From: an uncultured Pelagibacteraceae bacterium
GTDB lineage: Bacteria > Pseudomonadota > Alphaproteobacteria > Pelagibacterales > Pelagibacteraceae
Reading direction: 5' to 3'
DNA length: 64,000 nt
Assembly: GCA_902569975.1 (NCBI GenBank)
Contig: CACFWD010000001.1
Location: forward strand, 62,001 to 126,000
The stretch's first letter is position 1, and every line of letters starts with the position of its first letter. Shown in pieces: positions 21,117-30,548 of this stretch. Made by a program: the position numbers and the translations under genes. A model generated the notes under the pieces. It ran no database searches. It was not told where the DNA came from and saw nothing but the letters and a program-made list of their open reading frames with translations.

Positions 21117-22092
21117 CGTGTTTCTTGGGAGAATAATACTTTTCTAATATATTTCTTCCATTTAAAGCTATCTCTTCTCTCAATTCTTTATTTTTAAGGT
21201 AAAAGTTTATTTTTTCTAATAAATCCTCTTTATTTTTAAATGAAACAAAGTGTTTACCGTCTATTAATGGTATAGGTAACTCTAAGTCATTAATAGAGCT
21301 GGAACATATCATAAATGAACAGCTTGCTAGTATCTCTAAATGTCTGAAAGTAAATTCACCTTTACCTTCCAAAGCTAAATTTATAGATGAATTATACATG
21401 ACTGACAAATATTCTTTAAAAGGAATTTTGAAATTTTCAGCTCTACCAAAAAAATTAAAGTCTTGACTATGTAAATAATCAATTATCTCCCGCCTATAAG
21501 GAGAAGTTGTTTGGCCAGAAAAAAAAATATCATATGAGGGATTATAATTTGGTTTTGAATGACCTATAAAATTCCAATTAATACTCTCTTTATTTTTTAA
21601 GATTTTGTAATCTATTAATGTGCAAGGAAGAATAGTTGTAAAATACTTTTTGCTAGACGTTATTTTATTATTTTCTCTTTTAATTACAAAATCAAAACCC
21701 TCAAGTATTTCATCTTTAATTTTATTAATACTTTTATCGGTACTATCTACTATAACTTTTTTTATGTTAAATTTTTTTGATAAATTAAATAATTTATTTT
21801 CAAGATCTAATTTATCTTGTCTGTAATTTTGAAATTTCCAATTTATAAAAATACCATCAAATAAATAATCTAAAATTTTTGAAAAAATTATACAGTAGTT
21901 ATAGGGTAATTCTAAAACAAAAGCATTGGTATGAATTGCAGCATCAATATAACCCGAGGTATTTTTTGTTATTTTTCTTTTAAAAGAAAAGTTTTTTAAC
22001 ACAACATAAATATCATATAAAAAGCATATTAAAAAATTTTTAAAATTTTTTTCTTTTATTTTTTTTGTTACTGGAATGTAAATTATTCTCAT
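21085..22092 (-). CDS. glycosyltransferase-like protein (GT1/CgeB-type C-terminal domain)
   Basis: FRHLEILASCSFMICSSSINDLELPIPLIDGKHFVSFKNKEDLLEKINFYLKNKELREEIALNGRNILEKYYSPKKHGE. Confidence 0.6.
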   Translation of the reverse strand: MRIIYIPVTKKIKEKNFKNFLICFLYDIYVVLKNFSFKRKITKNTSGYIDAAIHTNAFVLELPYNYCIIFSKILDYLFDGIFINWKFQNYRQDKLDLENKLFNLSKKFNIKKVIVDSTDKSINKIKDEILEGFDFVIKRENNKITSSKKYFTTILPCTLIDYKILKNKESINWNFIGHSKPNYNPSYDIFFSGQTTSPYRREIIDYLHSQDFNFFGRAENFKIPFKEYLSVMYNSSINLALEGKGEFTFRHLEILASCSFMICSSSINDLELPIPLIDGKHFVSFKNKEDLLEKINFYLKNKELREEIALNGRNILEKYYSPKKHGEILFGKIFS

Positions 22093-22173
22093 TAAGATAT
22101 TAGATTATAATTGAATAACGTATTTTAGATATATTTTAAAGACTGAGAATTAACGAATTATAAGTTAAAAAAA

Positions 22174-23283
22174 TTAATCAAGGATATCTTTTAAAGGAGA
22201 AATTTGACCAATCTTAAAAATTAGAGCATCTTTTTCTTTAAATCCATATTTTTCAGCATTTTTTTTAAATCTAATTGGAGGCTCCATAATAGGCTCTAAA
22301 GATAATACAAATGTACCCCAGTGCATACCTAGAATTTTTTTACTTTTCAAATCCCGCCCAAGACTGAGTGCCTCCTCCGGATTTGTATGATAAATAGATT
22401 TGTCCTTGTAGGGCATTATTGGATAAAAATTATATGCACCTATATTAATTATTGTAAGATCAATAGGCCCATACTTGTATCCTAAATCTTTATAAATATT
22501 TCCAATACCAGTATCACATGCAAATAATATTTTTTTTCCATCATATTCAATTAAAAAATTACCCCATAAAGTTTTATTTGTATCTGTTAAACTTCTTTTG
22601 GACCAATGAACTGCAGGAAGAAATGTAACTTTTAATTTTTCATTAACTTTTATTTCATCATACCAATCCATTTCATTTACATTTTTATATCCATTTTTTG
22701 AAAAATATCTGCCGAGTTTGAGAGGAAGCATTACTTTTGCATTCTTGAAAGGAAACCTACGAATTGTCGTCATGTCTTGATGGTCATAATGATTGTGGGT
22801 GAGTAAAAAAAGATCAATTTTTGGAATTTCATTTAATTTTAAGGCAGGTTCAGTAAATCTTTTTGGACCAAAAATTAAAGGGCCAGCGTTTTTAGAAAAA
22901 ACTGGATCTGTTATGATTATAGTATTCCCAAGTTTAATAATAAACGTTGCATGCCCGATCCATGCTATATAATCATCGTTTTTAAATTTTTCTAAATCTG
23001 ATAATACTTTCTTTTTGTCAACTACATGGTCTCTAGGAACAGTCATATCGAGTTTTTTTTTCTCTTCGTTAAAAATTTTATATGACCATTTTACATTTTC
23101 GTCTCTTTTTGGAGAGCCCTCTGGATTCCTAAAAGTTCCATCTGGTAAATGATGATAAGATTTTTTATTCATCTCTATTGATAAACAATTATAAGTGAAA
23201 ATTAAATTAAAAAAAATTATAAGATTAAAGAATTTTATATTCAAAATTTTGAGTGGTTTTATTAATTTGCAAAAGTTTAGCAC
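22174..23283 (-). CDS. MBL-fold metal-dependent hydrolase (NAPE-PLD/UlaG-like)
   Basis: YIAWIGHATFIIKLGNTIIITDPVFSKNAGP, FLLTHNHYDHQDMTTI, ILFACDTGIG; possible true start near 23172. Confidence 0.88.
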   Translation of the reverse strand: MLNFCKLIKPLKILNIKFFNLIIFFNLIFTYNCLSIEMNKKSYHHLPDGTFRNPEGSPKRDENVKWSYKIFNEEKKKLDMTVPRDHVVDKKKVLSDLEKFKNDDYIAWIGHATFIIKLGNTIIITDPVFSKNAGPLIFGPKRFTEPALKLNEIPKIDLFLLTHNHYDHQDMTTIRRFPFKNAKVMLPLKLGRYFSKNGYKNVNEMDWYDEIKVNEKLKVTFLPAVHWSKRSLTDTNKTLWGNFLIEYDGKKILFACDTGIGNIYKDLGYKYGPIDLTIINIGAYNFYPIMPYKDKSIYHTNPEEALSLGRDLKSKKILGMHWGTFVLSLEPIMEPPIRFKKNAEKYGFKEKDALIFKIGQISPLKDILD

Positions 23284-23911
23284 CGTTTCTAGTATGAAAT
23301 TTTTTTGCCATTTCAGTAAGTGGTGAAAGTGTCACTAATCTATTCAAATGATTAGACTTTTTAATTTTTTTAAAAACTTCTTTGACAATTAATTTTCCTC
23401 CACCTTTTTTTTTCGACCAAACTGTATAAGCTATAGCTATACGTCCAACATTTTGACCTCTAAGAGTACTTTGTAAATGAGCATCTTGACTAAATACGTC
23501 TAATTCTTCTACAGATTTTGGTATTTGATTCGTATAAGCAAAACACATAACTGCATGTATTTCTCCACCATATTTAACTCCGAATATTTTTCTTCCATAA
23601 CTTCTTCTAAAAGTATTGTCTAATTCTGGTCTGACTGGGTCTTCATCAGTGTTACATTCTTTTAATTCAATTAATTGCGCACCCTTAACCCAATCAAATA
23701 AATTATTAATATTTTTAGTTATCAGGTGCTTGTTTTTTCGAATCCTTGCTTTAATTCTTGGTTTAAATTTTTTTGTAGTCTTAGAGCTAGTATTTTCAAG
23801 ATATTTAGTAACCAATTTTTTTTTGACGCTTTTAAATACTTCTTTTGAGCTCGTATTTACACGATATTTAGCAGTCAATTTTTCTTTAACATTTTTGAAT
23901 ATCTGTCTCAT
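23225..23911 (-). CDS. GNAT-like acyltransferase domain protein with N-terminal 21-aa tandem repeat
   Basis: GVKYGGEIHAVMCFAYTNQIP...NVGRIAIAYTVWSKKKGGGKLIVKEVFKKI...TLSPLTEMAKKFHTRNGAKLLQINKTTQNFEY. Confidence 0.5.
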   Translation of the reverse strand: MRQIFKNVKEKLTAKYRVNTSSKEVFKSVKKKLVTKYLENTSSKTTKKFKPRIKARIRKNKHLITKNINNLFDWVKGAQLIELKECNTDEDPVRPELDNTFRRSYGRKIFGVKYGGEIHAVMCFAYTNQIPKSVEELDVFSQDAHLQSTLRGQNVGRIAIAYTVWSKKKGGGKLIVKEVFKKIKKSNHLNRLVTLSPLTEMAKKFHTRNGAKLLQINKTTQNFEYKIL

Positions 23912-24036
23912 TAATTTTTCCTACACTTTATTTAACATTTTAAATTTGTCGCAGGTAGGCATTTTTGTCATACCAGCTAGTTCGATCAGTAATAATCATC
24001 GTTTAATTTAACAAATAAATGCTTAAAGTGATACAG

Positions 24037-24498
24037 ATGGATAAATTTAAAAATTGGATGGTAGAAAGTGCTAACATTCTTTTTGATGACAGCAAAAACG
24101 ATTTAAGAGCTTTGCCAAAATCTGTAAGGTTGCAAATACTTTTAGTTTTAAGTTTTATTTGGACAACAGTTTTTAGTCTTTATGTTTTTTCTTACTCGAC
24201 TTTTGCATTAGGGTGGGCTGGAACATATATTGCTCACATCGGATTAATTTTTGCAGTTTATATGACATTTAAACAATTTCATCGTGCTGAGGAAAAATCT
24301 AGTAGTGTCTTTAAGACTAAAAATTTTGATCCTTTTAAAATAATGTCTATAGTGTTTGTTGTGGTATTTATGTTTGTGTTCTCTAAAGGGATAGAAGTTT
24401 TAAACTCAAGTAATTCTTACAGTATAAAATATGATGGTCCAGATAAAACACCTTGGGAAAAATGGTTACCGTTCACTAAGAAAGAAAAACAAAAATGA
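24037..24498 (+). CDS. hypothetical membrane protein
   Basis: MDKFKNWMVESANILFDDSKNDLRALPKSVRLQILLVLSFIWTTVFSLYVFSYSTFALGWAGTYIAHIG; overlaps next gene by ATGA. Confidence 0.65.
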   Translation: MDKFKNWMVESANILFDDSKNDLRALPKSVRLQILLVLSFIWTTVFSLYVFSYSTFALGWAGTYIAHIGLIFAVYMTFKQFHRAEEKSSSVFKTKNFDPFKIMSIVFVVVFMFVFSKGIEVLNSSNSYSIKYDGPDKTPWEKWLPFTKKEKQK

Positions 24499-24878
24499 AT
24501 AATTTAATTAAAAATTTACAACTTGGTTTATTGGTAATAATTCTAATTAGCACAATTATTGCTGTTATTATTGAAATTAATAATATGTATAACTCAAAGT
24601 CTGTTACTTTAGCAGATCTTTTATTGATGTTTTTATATTTAGAAGTGATGGCAATGGTCCGAGTTTTTTGGGAAGAACAATCAATTCGAATTACTTTACC
24701 TTTATTAATCGCTATTACAGCTTTATCTAGATTTATTATTATGCAGGGTAAAGAAATGGATCCTTCCGCATTAGTCTATCAATCTGGTGCAATTTTACTT
24801 ATAGCCGTTGCAATTGTAGTGATGAGATTAAGACATAGCAAAAAACTTGGTATTGAAACAAAAAGTAAAAAAAAATAA
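24495..24878 (+). CDS. PsiE-like (phosphate-starvation-inducible E) membrane protein
   Basis: TLADLLLMFLYLEVMAMVRVFWEEQSIRITLPLLIAITALSRFIIMQGKEM. Confidence 0.75.
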   Translation: MNNLIKNLQLGLLVIILISTIIAVIIEINNMYNSKSVTLADLLLMFLYLEVMAMVRVFWEEQSIRITLPLLIAITALSRFIIMQGKEMDPSALVYQSGAILLIAVAIVVMRLRHSKKLGIETKSKKK

Positions 24879-24880
24879 CT

Positions 24881-25141
24881 TTAATTCCATCTCTCAATAG
24901 ATTTTAGTAATTTAGATCCAAGTGGACTAATGGGTTCTTGAAAAACTATTTTTTTACCAGTTTTCTTTCTTACTAATATTAAAAGCTTTTTTGCTAAATT
25001 TTTTTTTCTAAAAAGAGGATTAACAAAAATATACTCTACTTCACCTTTGTTATTAAATCGGACAAAACCGAGAGTAGTGTTTTTATTTTTTAATGTTAAT
25101 ACTCCATCTGTCTCGCTTAAAAATCCCTCTTCTAATATCAT
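24881..25141 (-). CDS. small GNAT-like domain protein
   Basis: LGFVRFNNKGEVEYIFVNPLFRKKNLAKKLLILVRKKTGKKIVFQEPISPLG. Confidence 0.6.
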   Translation of the reverse strand: MILEEGFLSETDGVLTLKNKNTTLGFVRFNNKGEVEYIFVNPLFRKKNLAKKLLILVRKKTGKKIVFQEPISPLGSKLLKSIERWN

Positions 25142-25145
25142 ATGA

Positions 25146-25310
25146 CTAATTTTTAATTAATAAATAAATTGCTACAATCATTAATAAAGCAGCAATTATA
25201 ATAAGATAATTCAATTTTATTTTAAATTTTTTATAAAAAAATTCATTAATTTTTTCCCAAAATAAAACGATCAAAAAAAAGATGACAGTTGGTATTATAA
25301 ATTTTAACAT
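25146..25310 (-). CDS. small membrane protein (54 aa)
   Basis: Hand translation MLKFIIPTVIFFLIVLFWEKINEFFYKKFKIKLNYLIIIIAALLMIVAIYLLIKN*-like; two TM segments; tight spacing to neighbours. Confidence 0.45.
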   Translation of the reverse strand: MLKFIIPTVIFFLIVLFWEKINEFFYKKFKIKLNYLIIIAALLMIVAIYLLIKN

Positions 25311-25323
25311 TTAATTTAAATAA

Positions 25324-26754
25324 TTACTTTTTATCTCCGACATAAACTGAAACTCCTCTTGAATTAATATCTACATCAAATTTTTTGTGTAATGGAGGAA
25401 AAGCTCTTTGTGAACAGTCTAATCTATCGCATGTTCTACAAGATACACCTATTGGTATTTCTGAGGATTTATCAGTAATGTTCATGTTTTCTGTATAAAT
25501 AAAATCTTTAGCGTATTTAGCTTCACATCCGAGTCCTATTGATAATATACTTTTTGATTGTCCAAATCTTCCAATTCCTTTTTCGACTGTTCTTGCAATA
25601 CAAACATATTTTTCACCATTCGACATTTTACTCACAGCAGCTTGGATAACTCCAGGTCTAGTTAATGCAGAATATACATTCCATCTAGGACAAGCACCAC
25701 CATATCTGGGTATTTCAATTCCAGATAAAGAAAATCTTTTTGAAATGTTACCAGCCATATCAACTCTTAAAAAATGAAAAGGAATACCTGGTAATTTAGG
25801 ATCTTGCAAACAAGTTACTCTATGAGCAACTTGTTCAAATGAAGTTGCAAATGTATTTTGTAGTAATTCTAAATCATATTTAAGTTTTTTACATTCAGAG
25901 TGAAAAAGTTTATATGGCATTAATATTGCTGCACCACAATAATTTAATAGAGCAATTTTAGTTAATTTTTTTGATTCCTCTGATGGAAATGTAAATTTTG
26001 ATAAATATTCATCTATTATTTTACCTGCCCCCTCTTGGGCTATTTGAGCTGCCGCATGAAGTTTTTTTGTTTCTAAAGAACTGTAATCACTTAATAAAAG
26101 TTCTTTTTTATTTTTTAAATATATTTTCGAAAATAGTTTATTTTCTTCAGGGATTACATCTTTTACAATTATACCATATTCAGATCTTAAATAATCACAA
26201 AGAGCAACATATCTTGTTCTATTATTTTTTTGAACTTTTTCAAAAACTTTATTTGCAAAATCCTCCAACTTTGGAAAATAATTTTTATTTTCTTGGAGAA
26301 AATCTGAAATTACCTCTCCGGGAAAAGAATTTTTTCTATTATCGACTATTTTACCTGAAATGGTCTCAATTCTATTGATCATTTCATGATCTTTTTTTTT
26401 TAAAATATCTCCCAATCTAACAATAGCTTTTCCTATTTTAGGATTTGTTCCTACAAGATCCTTTACTTCAGGACCTAAAATATCTAAATCCTCAAATAAT
26501 TTGTCATCTAAAATTTCTGATAAAGTGTTTTCTAAATTGATATCTGTTTTTGAGGTTAACTGAGATAGCTGAATATTAAGTTTTTCACAAATCTTCAAAA
26601 GCAAATCTCCATCTATTTTTCTTTTTCCGCCCTCAATTAAATTTAAATAGCTAGGTGAAATACTTAACTCCTCAGCAAGTTTATTAGCTTGAAGTCCTAA
26701 TTGTCTTCTAAAAGCCTTTATTTTTGGACCAATTTTTAAATCTAATTGACTCAT
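25324..26754 (-). CDS. XRE-family short-chain fatty acyl regulator (ScfR/RamB/PccR-like; ImmA/IrrE + DUF2083 domains)
   Basis: IKAFRRQLGLQANKLAEELSISPSYLNLIEGGKRKIDG HTH; LHAAAQIAQEGAG; FHFLRVDMAGNISKRFSLSGIEIPRYGGACPRWNVYSALTRPGVIQ; C-terminal CRTCDRLDCSQRAFPPLH. Confidence 0.9.
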   Translation of the reverse strand: MSQLDLKIGPKIKAFRRQLGLQANKLAEELSISPSYLNLIEGGKRKIDGDLLLKICEKLNIQLSQLTSKTDINLENTLSEILDDKLFEDLDILGPEVKDLVGTNPKIGKAIVRLGDILKKKDHEMINRIETISGKIVDNRKNSFPGEVISDFLQENKNYFPKLEDFANKVFEKVQKNNRTRYVALCDYLRSEYGIIVKDVIPEENKLFSKIYLKNKKELLLSDYSSLETKKLHAAAQIAQEGAGKIIDEYLSKFTFPSEESKKLTKIALLNYCGAAILMPYKLFHSECKKLKYDLELLQNTFATSFEQVAHRVTCLQDPKLPGIPFHFLRVDMAGNISKRFSLSGIEIPRYGGACPRWNVYSALTRPGVIQAAVSKMSNGEKYVCIARTVEKGIGRFGQSKSILSIGLGCEAKYAKDFIYTENMNITDKSSEIPIGVSCRTCDRLDCSQRAFPPLHKKFDVDINSRGVSVYVGDKK

Positions 26755-26762
26755 ATTTTCTA

Positions 26763-26853
26763 TTTGTAAATTTTGTAAATTTATTTTTACAATTTTTTTC
26801 CATTATTTACAACACTTTTTATCATTTTTATAGATTTTGTAAATTTTGTAAAT
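26763..26853. promoter_or_regulatory. tandem TTTGTAAA operator-like repeats between regulator and aceA
   Basis: TTTGTAAA at 26763-26770 and 26772-26779; TTTTGTAAA at 26835-26843 and 26844-26852; inverted copies TTTTTACAA 26784-26792 and ATTTACAA 26805-26812. Confidence 0.7.
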
Positions 26854-26865
26854 TATAAGATTTTC

Positions 26866-27027
26866 ATGAACGAAAAATTAAAAAACAGTGAAAATGAAGC
26901 TCAAATCATAAGACATGAGGATCTTGATAGACATAATAGCAAAGGTACTTACATGAGAGATGATCATTGTGATTGGGGTTCAAGTGGAATGAAAGATCTA
27001 GTTGAGACCCTTAACGACTCAAACTAG
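26866..27027 (+). CDS. small hypothetical protein (53 aa)
   Basis: MNEKLKNSENEAQIIRHEDLDRHNSKGTYMRDDHCDWGSSGMKDLVETLNDSN*; between operator repeats and aceA. Confidence 0.55.
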   Translation: MNEKLKNSENEAQIIRHEDLDRHNSKGTYMRDDHCDWGSSGMKDLVETLNDSN

Positions 27028-27087
27028 TTTTAATTCGTTCAGCTAAATTCATTTCTTACTTAAAATTAACATCACAGGATAAAAATA

Positions 27088-28362
27088 ATGAGCGCAGAAA
27101 ATATCTCATACGACTTAAAAAGATTTGCAGGAATAAAAAGAGATTATACTCCGGATGAAGTAGAGAGATTAAGAGGCTCAATTAAAATTGAATATTCGAT
27201 GTGCAAACATCAATCAATAAAATTATGGAATTTATTAAATTCTGAAAATTATGTTAATACACTTGGTTCTTTATCAGGAAACCATGCAGTTCAGCATGCT
27301 AAAGCTGGATTAAAAGCAATCTATCTAAGTGGTTGGCAAGTAGCGGCAGATGCAAACAGTGCTGGTGAAATGTATCCAGATCAATCTTTATATCCATATG
27401 ATAGTGCACCAAAATTAGTTGAGTCTATGAATAATGCTTTAATACGAGCAGATCAAATTCAACATATGGAGATTAAAGACGGCGATATGAAAGAGGATAA
27501 AAAAGTTGATTATATGTTACCGATTATTGCTGATGGTGAGGCGGGTTTTGGTGGACCTTTAAATGTTTTTGAACTTGCAAAGAAATTTATAAAAGCGGGT
27601 GCTGCTGGAGTTCACTTTGAGGATCAATTAGCGAGTGAAAAAAAATGTGGTCATATGGGTGGTAAAGTTTTAGTGCCTACAGGAACAATGATTAAAAATT
27701 TAAAAGCAGCAAGATTAGCTGCTGATATAGCTGATGTGCCATTAATTATATTAGCTAGAACAGATGCTAATGCTGCAAAATTAATTACCAATGATCATGA
27801 TGCGAATGATAAACCTTTTTTAACAGGTGAAAGATCTCCAGAAGGTTTTTATTATGTAAAAGCTGGAATTGACCAAGCAATATCTAGGGGGCTAGCTTAT
27901 GCGCCTTATTCAGATTTAATATGGTGTGAAACTGCAACACCAAATTTGGAAGAAGCTAAAAAATTTGCTGATGCTATTCATAAAAAATTCCCAGGTAAAC
28001 TTTTAGCTTACAATTGTTCTCCATCATTTAATTGGAAAAAACATTTATCTGATAATGAAATTGCCTCATTCCAACAAGAAATTGCAAATATGGGTTATAA
28101 GTTTCAATTCATAACTCTAGCTGGATTTCATACTCAAAATATTGCAATTTTTGAATTAGCAGAAAAATATAAAAAAGAAGGCATGTCTGCTTATTCAAGA
28201 ATACAACAACAAGAATTTGCTCGTGAAAAAGATGGTTACACTAGTGTAAAACATCAAAGAGAAGTTGGTACTTCTTATTTTGATGCTGTGTCTAATACAA
28301 TAAGTGCAGGAAAAAGCTCTACTACAGCAATGGATGGCTCAACTGAGTCTGAACAATTCTAA
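27088..28362 (+). CDS. aceA: isocitrate lyase
   Basis: [88 protein letters not shown]. Confidence 0.97.
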   Translation: MSAENISYDLKRFAGIKRDYTPDEVERLRGSIKIEYSMCKHQSIKLWNLLNSENYVNTLGSLSGNHAVQHAKAGLKAIYLSGWQVAADANSAGEMYPDQSLYPYDSAPKLVESMNNALIRADQIQHMEIKDGDMKEDKKVDYMLPIIADGEAGFGGPLNVFELAKKFIKAGAAGVHFEDQLASEKKCGHMGGKVLVPTGTMIKNLKAARLAADIADVPLIILARTDANAAKLITNDHDANDKPFLTGERSPEGFYYVKAGIDQAISRGLAYAPYSDLIWCETATPNLEEAKKFADAIHKKFPGKLLAYNCSPSFNWKKHLSDNEIASFQQEIANMGYKFQFITLAGFHTQNIAIFELAEKYKKEGMSAYSRIQQQEFAREKDGYTSVKHQREVGTSYFDAVSNTISAGKSSTTAMDGSTESEQF

Positions 28363-28394
28363 TAAAAAAAATCCCTCTTTTTTTATTGATAAAT

Positions 28395-28422
28395 TTAACT
28401 GACTCAGAAATGGGTCAGTTAA
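28395..28422. terminator. hairpin between convergent aceA and ABC permease
   Basis: TTAACTGAC (28395-28403) ... GTCAGTTAA (28414-28422); overlaps stop of the minus-strand gene. Confidence 0.5.
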
Positions 28423-29186
28423 GATTTAATATTATATCCTTTTTTGAGAAGTACAATGACGACCGTAATACAAATTGTTAAAAACATAAACATTGTGCCT
28501 ATACTTATCCAAATATTAAAGTCTGAAACTCCATAGAAAGAAAATCTCAATCCATTAATAAGATAAACAACTGGATTAAAGTAAGTAACTGCTTGCCAGA
28601 AAGGTGGAAGCATATCTAATGAATATAAACTGCCTCCTAAAAATACCATTGGTGTTATAAATAAAGTTGGAATAATTGACATTTGTTCAAAATCAGAACT
28701 CATTAATCCTATTAAGAAGCCAAATAATGCAAAAGTAAATGCCACTAAAATTAATAAAAAAATCATCAATAAGGGATATTTAACTTGGACATCAACAAAA
28801 AATAATGACGTAATAAATATGATTATACTCACAATTAATGTTTTTGTTGCTCCTGCTCCAACAAACGCAAGAACTACCTCAAATGTTGAAATTGGAGCTG
28901 CAAGTATTTCGTAAATCGTCCCGTTGAATTTGGGAAAAAAAATTCCAAACGATGTGTTACTTATTGATTGGGTTAATAAAGTTAACATCAATAAACCTGG
29001 AACAATATAAGATCCATAACTTATTCCATCTATTTTTTCCACATAACCTCCAATAACAGAGCCAAAAACAATAAAATATAGTGAAGTCGTTAATACCGGA
29101 GATAATAAGGATTGTGTTAAAGTTCTTCTGAACCTATCCATTTCGTGAAGATAAATTGCTTTTAACGCCAAATGATTAATTTTCAT
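28419..29186 (-). CDS. ABC-2 type transporter permease
   Basis: [69 protein letters not shown]. Confidence 0.93.
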   Translation of the reverse strand: MKINHLALKAIYLHEMDRFRRTLTQSLLSPVLTTSLYFIVFGSVIGGYVEKIDGISYGSYIVPGLLMLTLLTQSISNTSFGIFFPKFNGTIYEILAAPISTFEVVLAFVGAGATKTLIVSIIIFITSLFFVDVQVKYPLLMIFLLILVAFTFALFGFLIGLMSSDFEQMSIIPTLFITPMVFLGGSLYSLDMLPPFWQAVTYFNPVVYLINGLRFSFYGVSDFNIWISIGTMFMFLTICITVVIVLLKKGYNIKS

Positions 29187-30135
29187 TTTTTTCCTTTACC
29201 AAACTAACAAAAATTTTTTCTAACGTGCTTTGCTCTGTTTTTAAATCTTTTAATTTTAAACCTGCATCTTTTAAGTCTTGTAATAAATTTGTAATTCCTG
29301 TTTGTTTAGCTTGGACATTGTAAGTGTAGTCTAAGCTCATTTTGTTTGTTCCTAAGGATAAATCATATTTATAAAGTGATGATGGAATTTCACTTATATT
29401 TTCCTGTAATTCCACAGTTAATTTTTTATGTCCCATTTTCTTCAGTAATTCTTTTGTATCATCAACAACAATAATCTCTCCTTGATTTATTACACCAACC
29501 CTATCCGCAATAGCTTCTGCTTCCTCAATGTAATGGGTTGTTAAAATAATTGTTACCCCGGTCTTTCTCAAATTTTCTACGATTTTCCACATATCTTTTC
29601 TTAACTCAACATCCACCCCTGCTGTGGGTTCATCTAAAAATAAGATCGAGGGTTCGTGAGATAAAGCTTTTGCAATTAATACTCTTCGTTTCATTCCACC
29701 CGATAATTGTCTAAGTCTAAGATCTTTTTTATCCCACAGACTTAATTGTTTTAAAATTTTTTCTATATGACTTGGGCTAGGTTTTTTCCCATAAAGACCT
29801 CTTGAATAAGATACATTATTAAATACTGTTTCAAATTGTTCTAATGTTAATTCTTGAGGAACTAAGCCTATTTTAGATCTTGTTTCTCTATAATCATTAA
29901 TAATATCAAAATTATCTACTTTCACGTCACCTGAAGTAGGATTTACTATTCCACAAATAATACTTATCAAAGTAGTTTTTCCTGCCCCATTTGGACCAAG
30001 CATTGCAAAAATTTCTCCCTTTTTGATATTAAGGTTTATTTTTTTTAATGCCTCAAATCCATTGTCGTATACTTTTGACAGGTTATTTATACTTATTTGA
30101 TCGTTTGACATGTAGTTATGCATATATAGAGACAA
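29176..30135 (-). CDS. ABC transporter ATP-binding protein
   Basis: [72 protein letters not shown]. Confidence 0.95.
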   Translation of the reverse strand: MSLYMHNYMSNDQISINNLSKVYDNGFEALKKINLNIKKGEIFAMLGPNGAGKTTLISIICGIVNPTSGDVKVDNFDIINDYRETRSKIGLVPQELTLEQFETVFNNVSYSRGLYGKKPSPSHIEKILKQLSLWDKKDLRLRQLSGGMKRRVLIAKALSHEPSILFLDEPTAGVDVELRKDMWKIVENLRKTGVTIILTTHYIEEAEAIADRVGVINQGEIIVVDDTKELLKKMGHKKLTVELQENISEIPSSLYKYDLSLGTNKMSLDYTYNVQAKQTGITNLLQDLKDAGLKLKDLKTEQSTLEKIFVSLVKEKNEN

Positions 30136-30179
30136 TTTAGAGTATTACAATAAATTAAAATTTACCTTAATTTATAAGT

Positions 30180-30548
30180 ATGAAAAAGTTTTTAATATTT
30201 ATCTGTTTTGTATTAACATTTAGTTCCAAAGCAATTGGTAAAGAAACCACTTATAGCAAAGATTTATTTGATAAAGCTCTATCAGGGGGAAAAGTTGTAG
30301 TTGTAAGTTCTTGGATTAAATATTGTACTTCTTGTGCAAGCCAAATGAAAGTTCTTGAAAAAGCAAAAAATGATTTTGATAATATGGAATACTTCGCTTT
30401 TGATGTAACAAATAAAGAGATTGCTCAATTTTTTAATGTTCAATATCAAACAACACTTTTAATTTTTAAAGATAATAAAGAAGTTTACAGAAGTATTGGA
30501 GAGACCACCAAAGAACTTATTTATGATGCTTTAAAATCCTCTATTTAA
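30180..30548 (+). CDS. thioredoxin-fold protein (DsbD C-terminal-like), secreted
   Basis: Signal peptide; VSSWIKYCTSCASQMKVLEKA...FDVTNKEIAQFFNVQYQTTLLIFKDNKEV. Confidence 0.8.
   Translation: MKKFLIFICFVLTFSSKAIGKETTYSKDLFDKALSGGKVVVVSSWIKYCTSCASQMKVLEKAKNDFDNMEYFAFDVTNKEIAQFFNVQYQTTLLIFKDNKEVYRSIGETTKELIYDALKSSI

Noticed and set aside
25998-26378. 126-aa plus-strand ORF antisense to the ScfR-like regulator
   Set aside because: Low-complexity F/L-rich translation, complement of a conserved gene.
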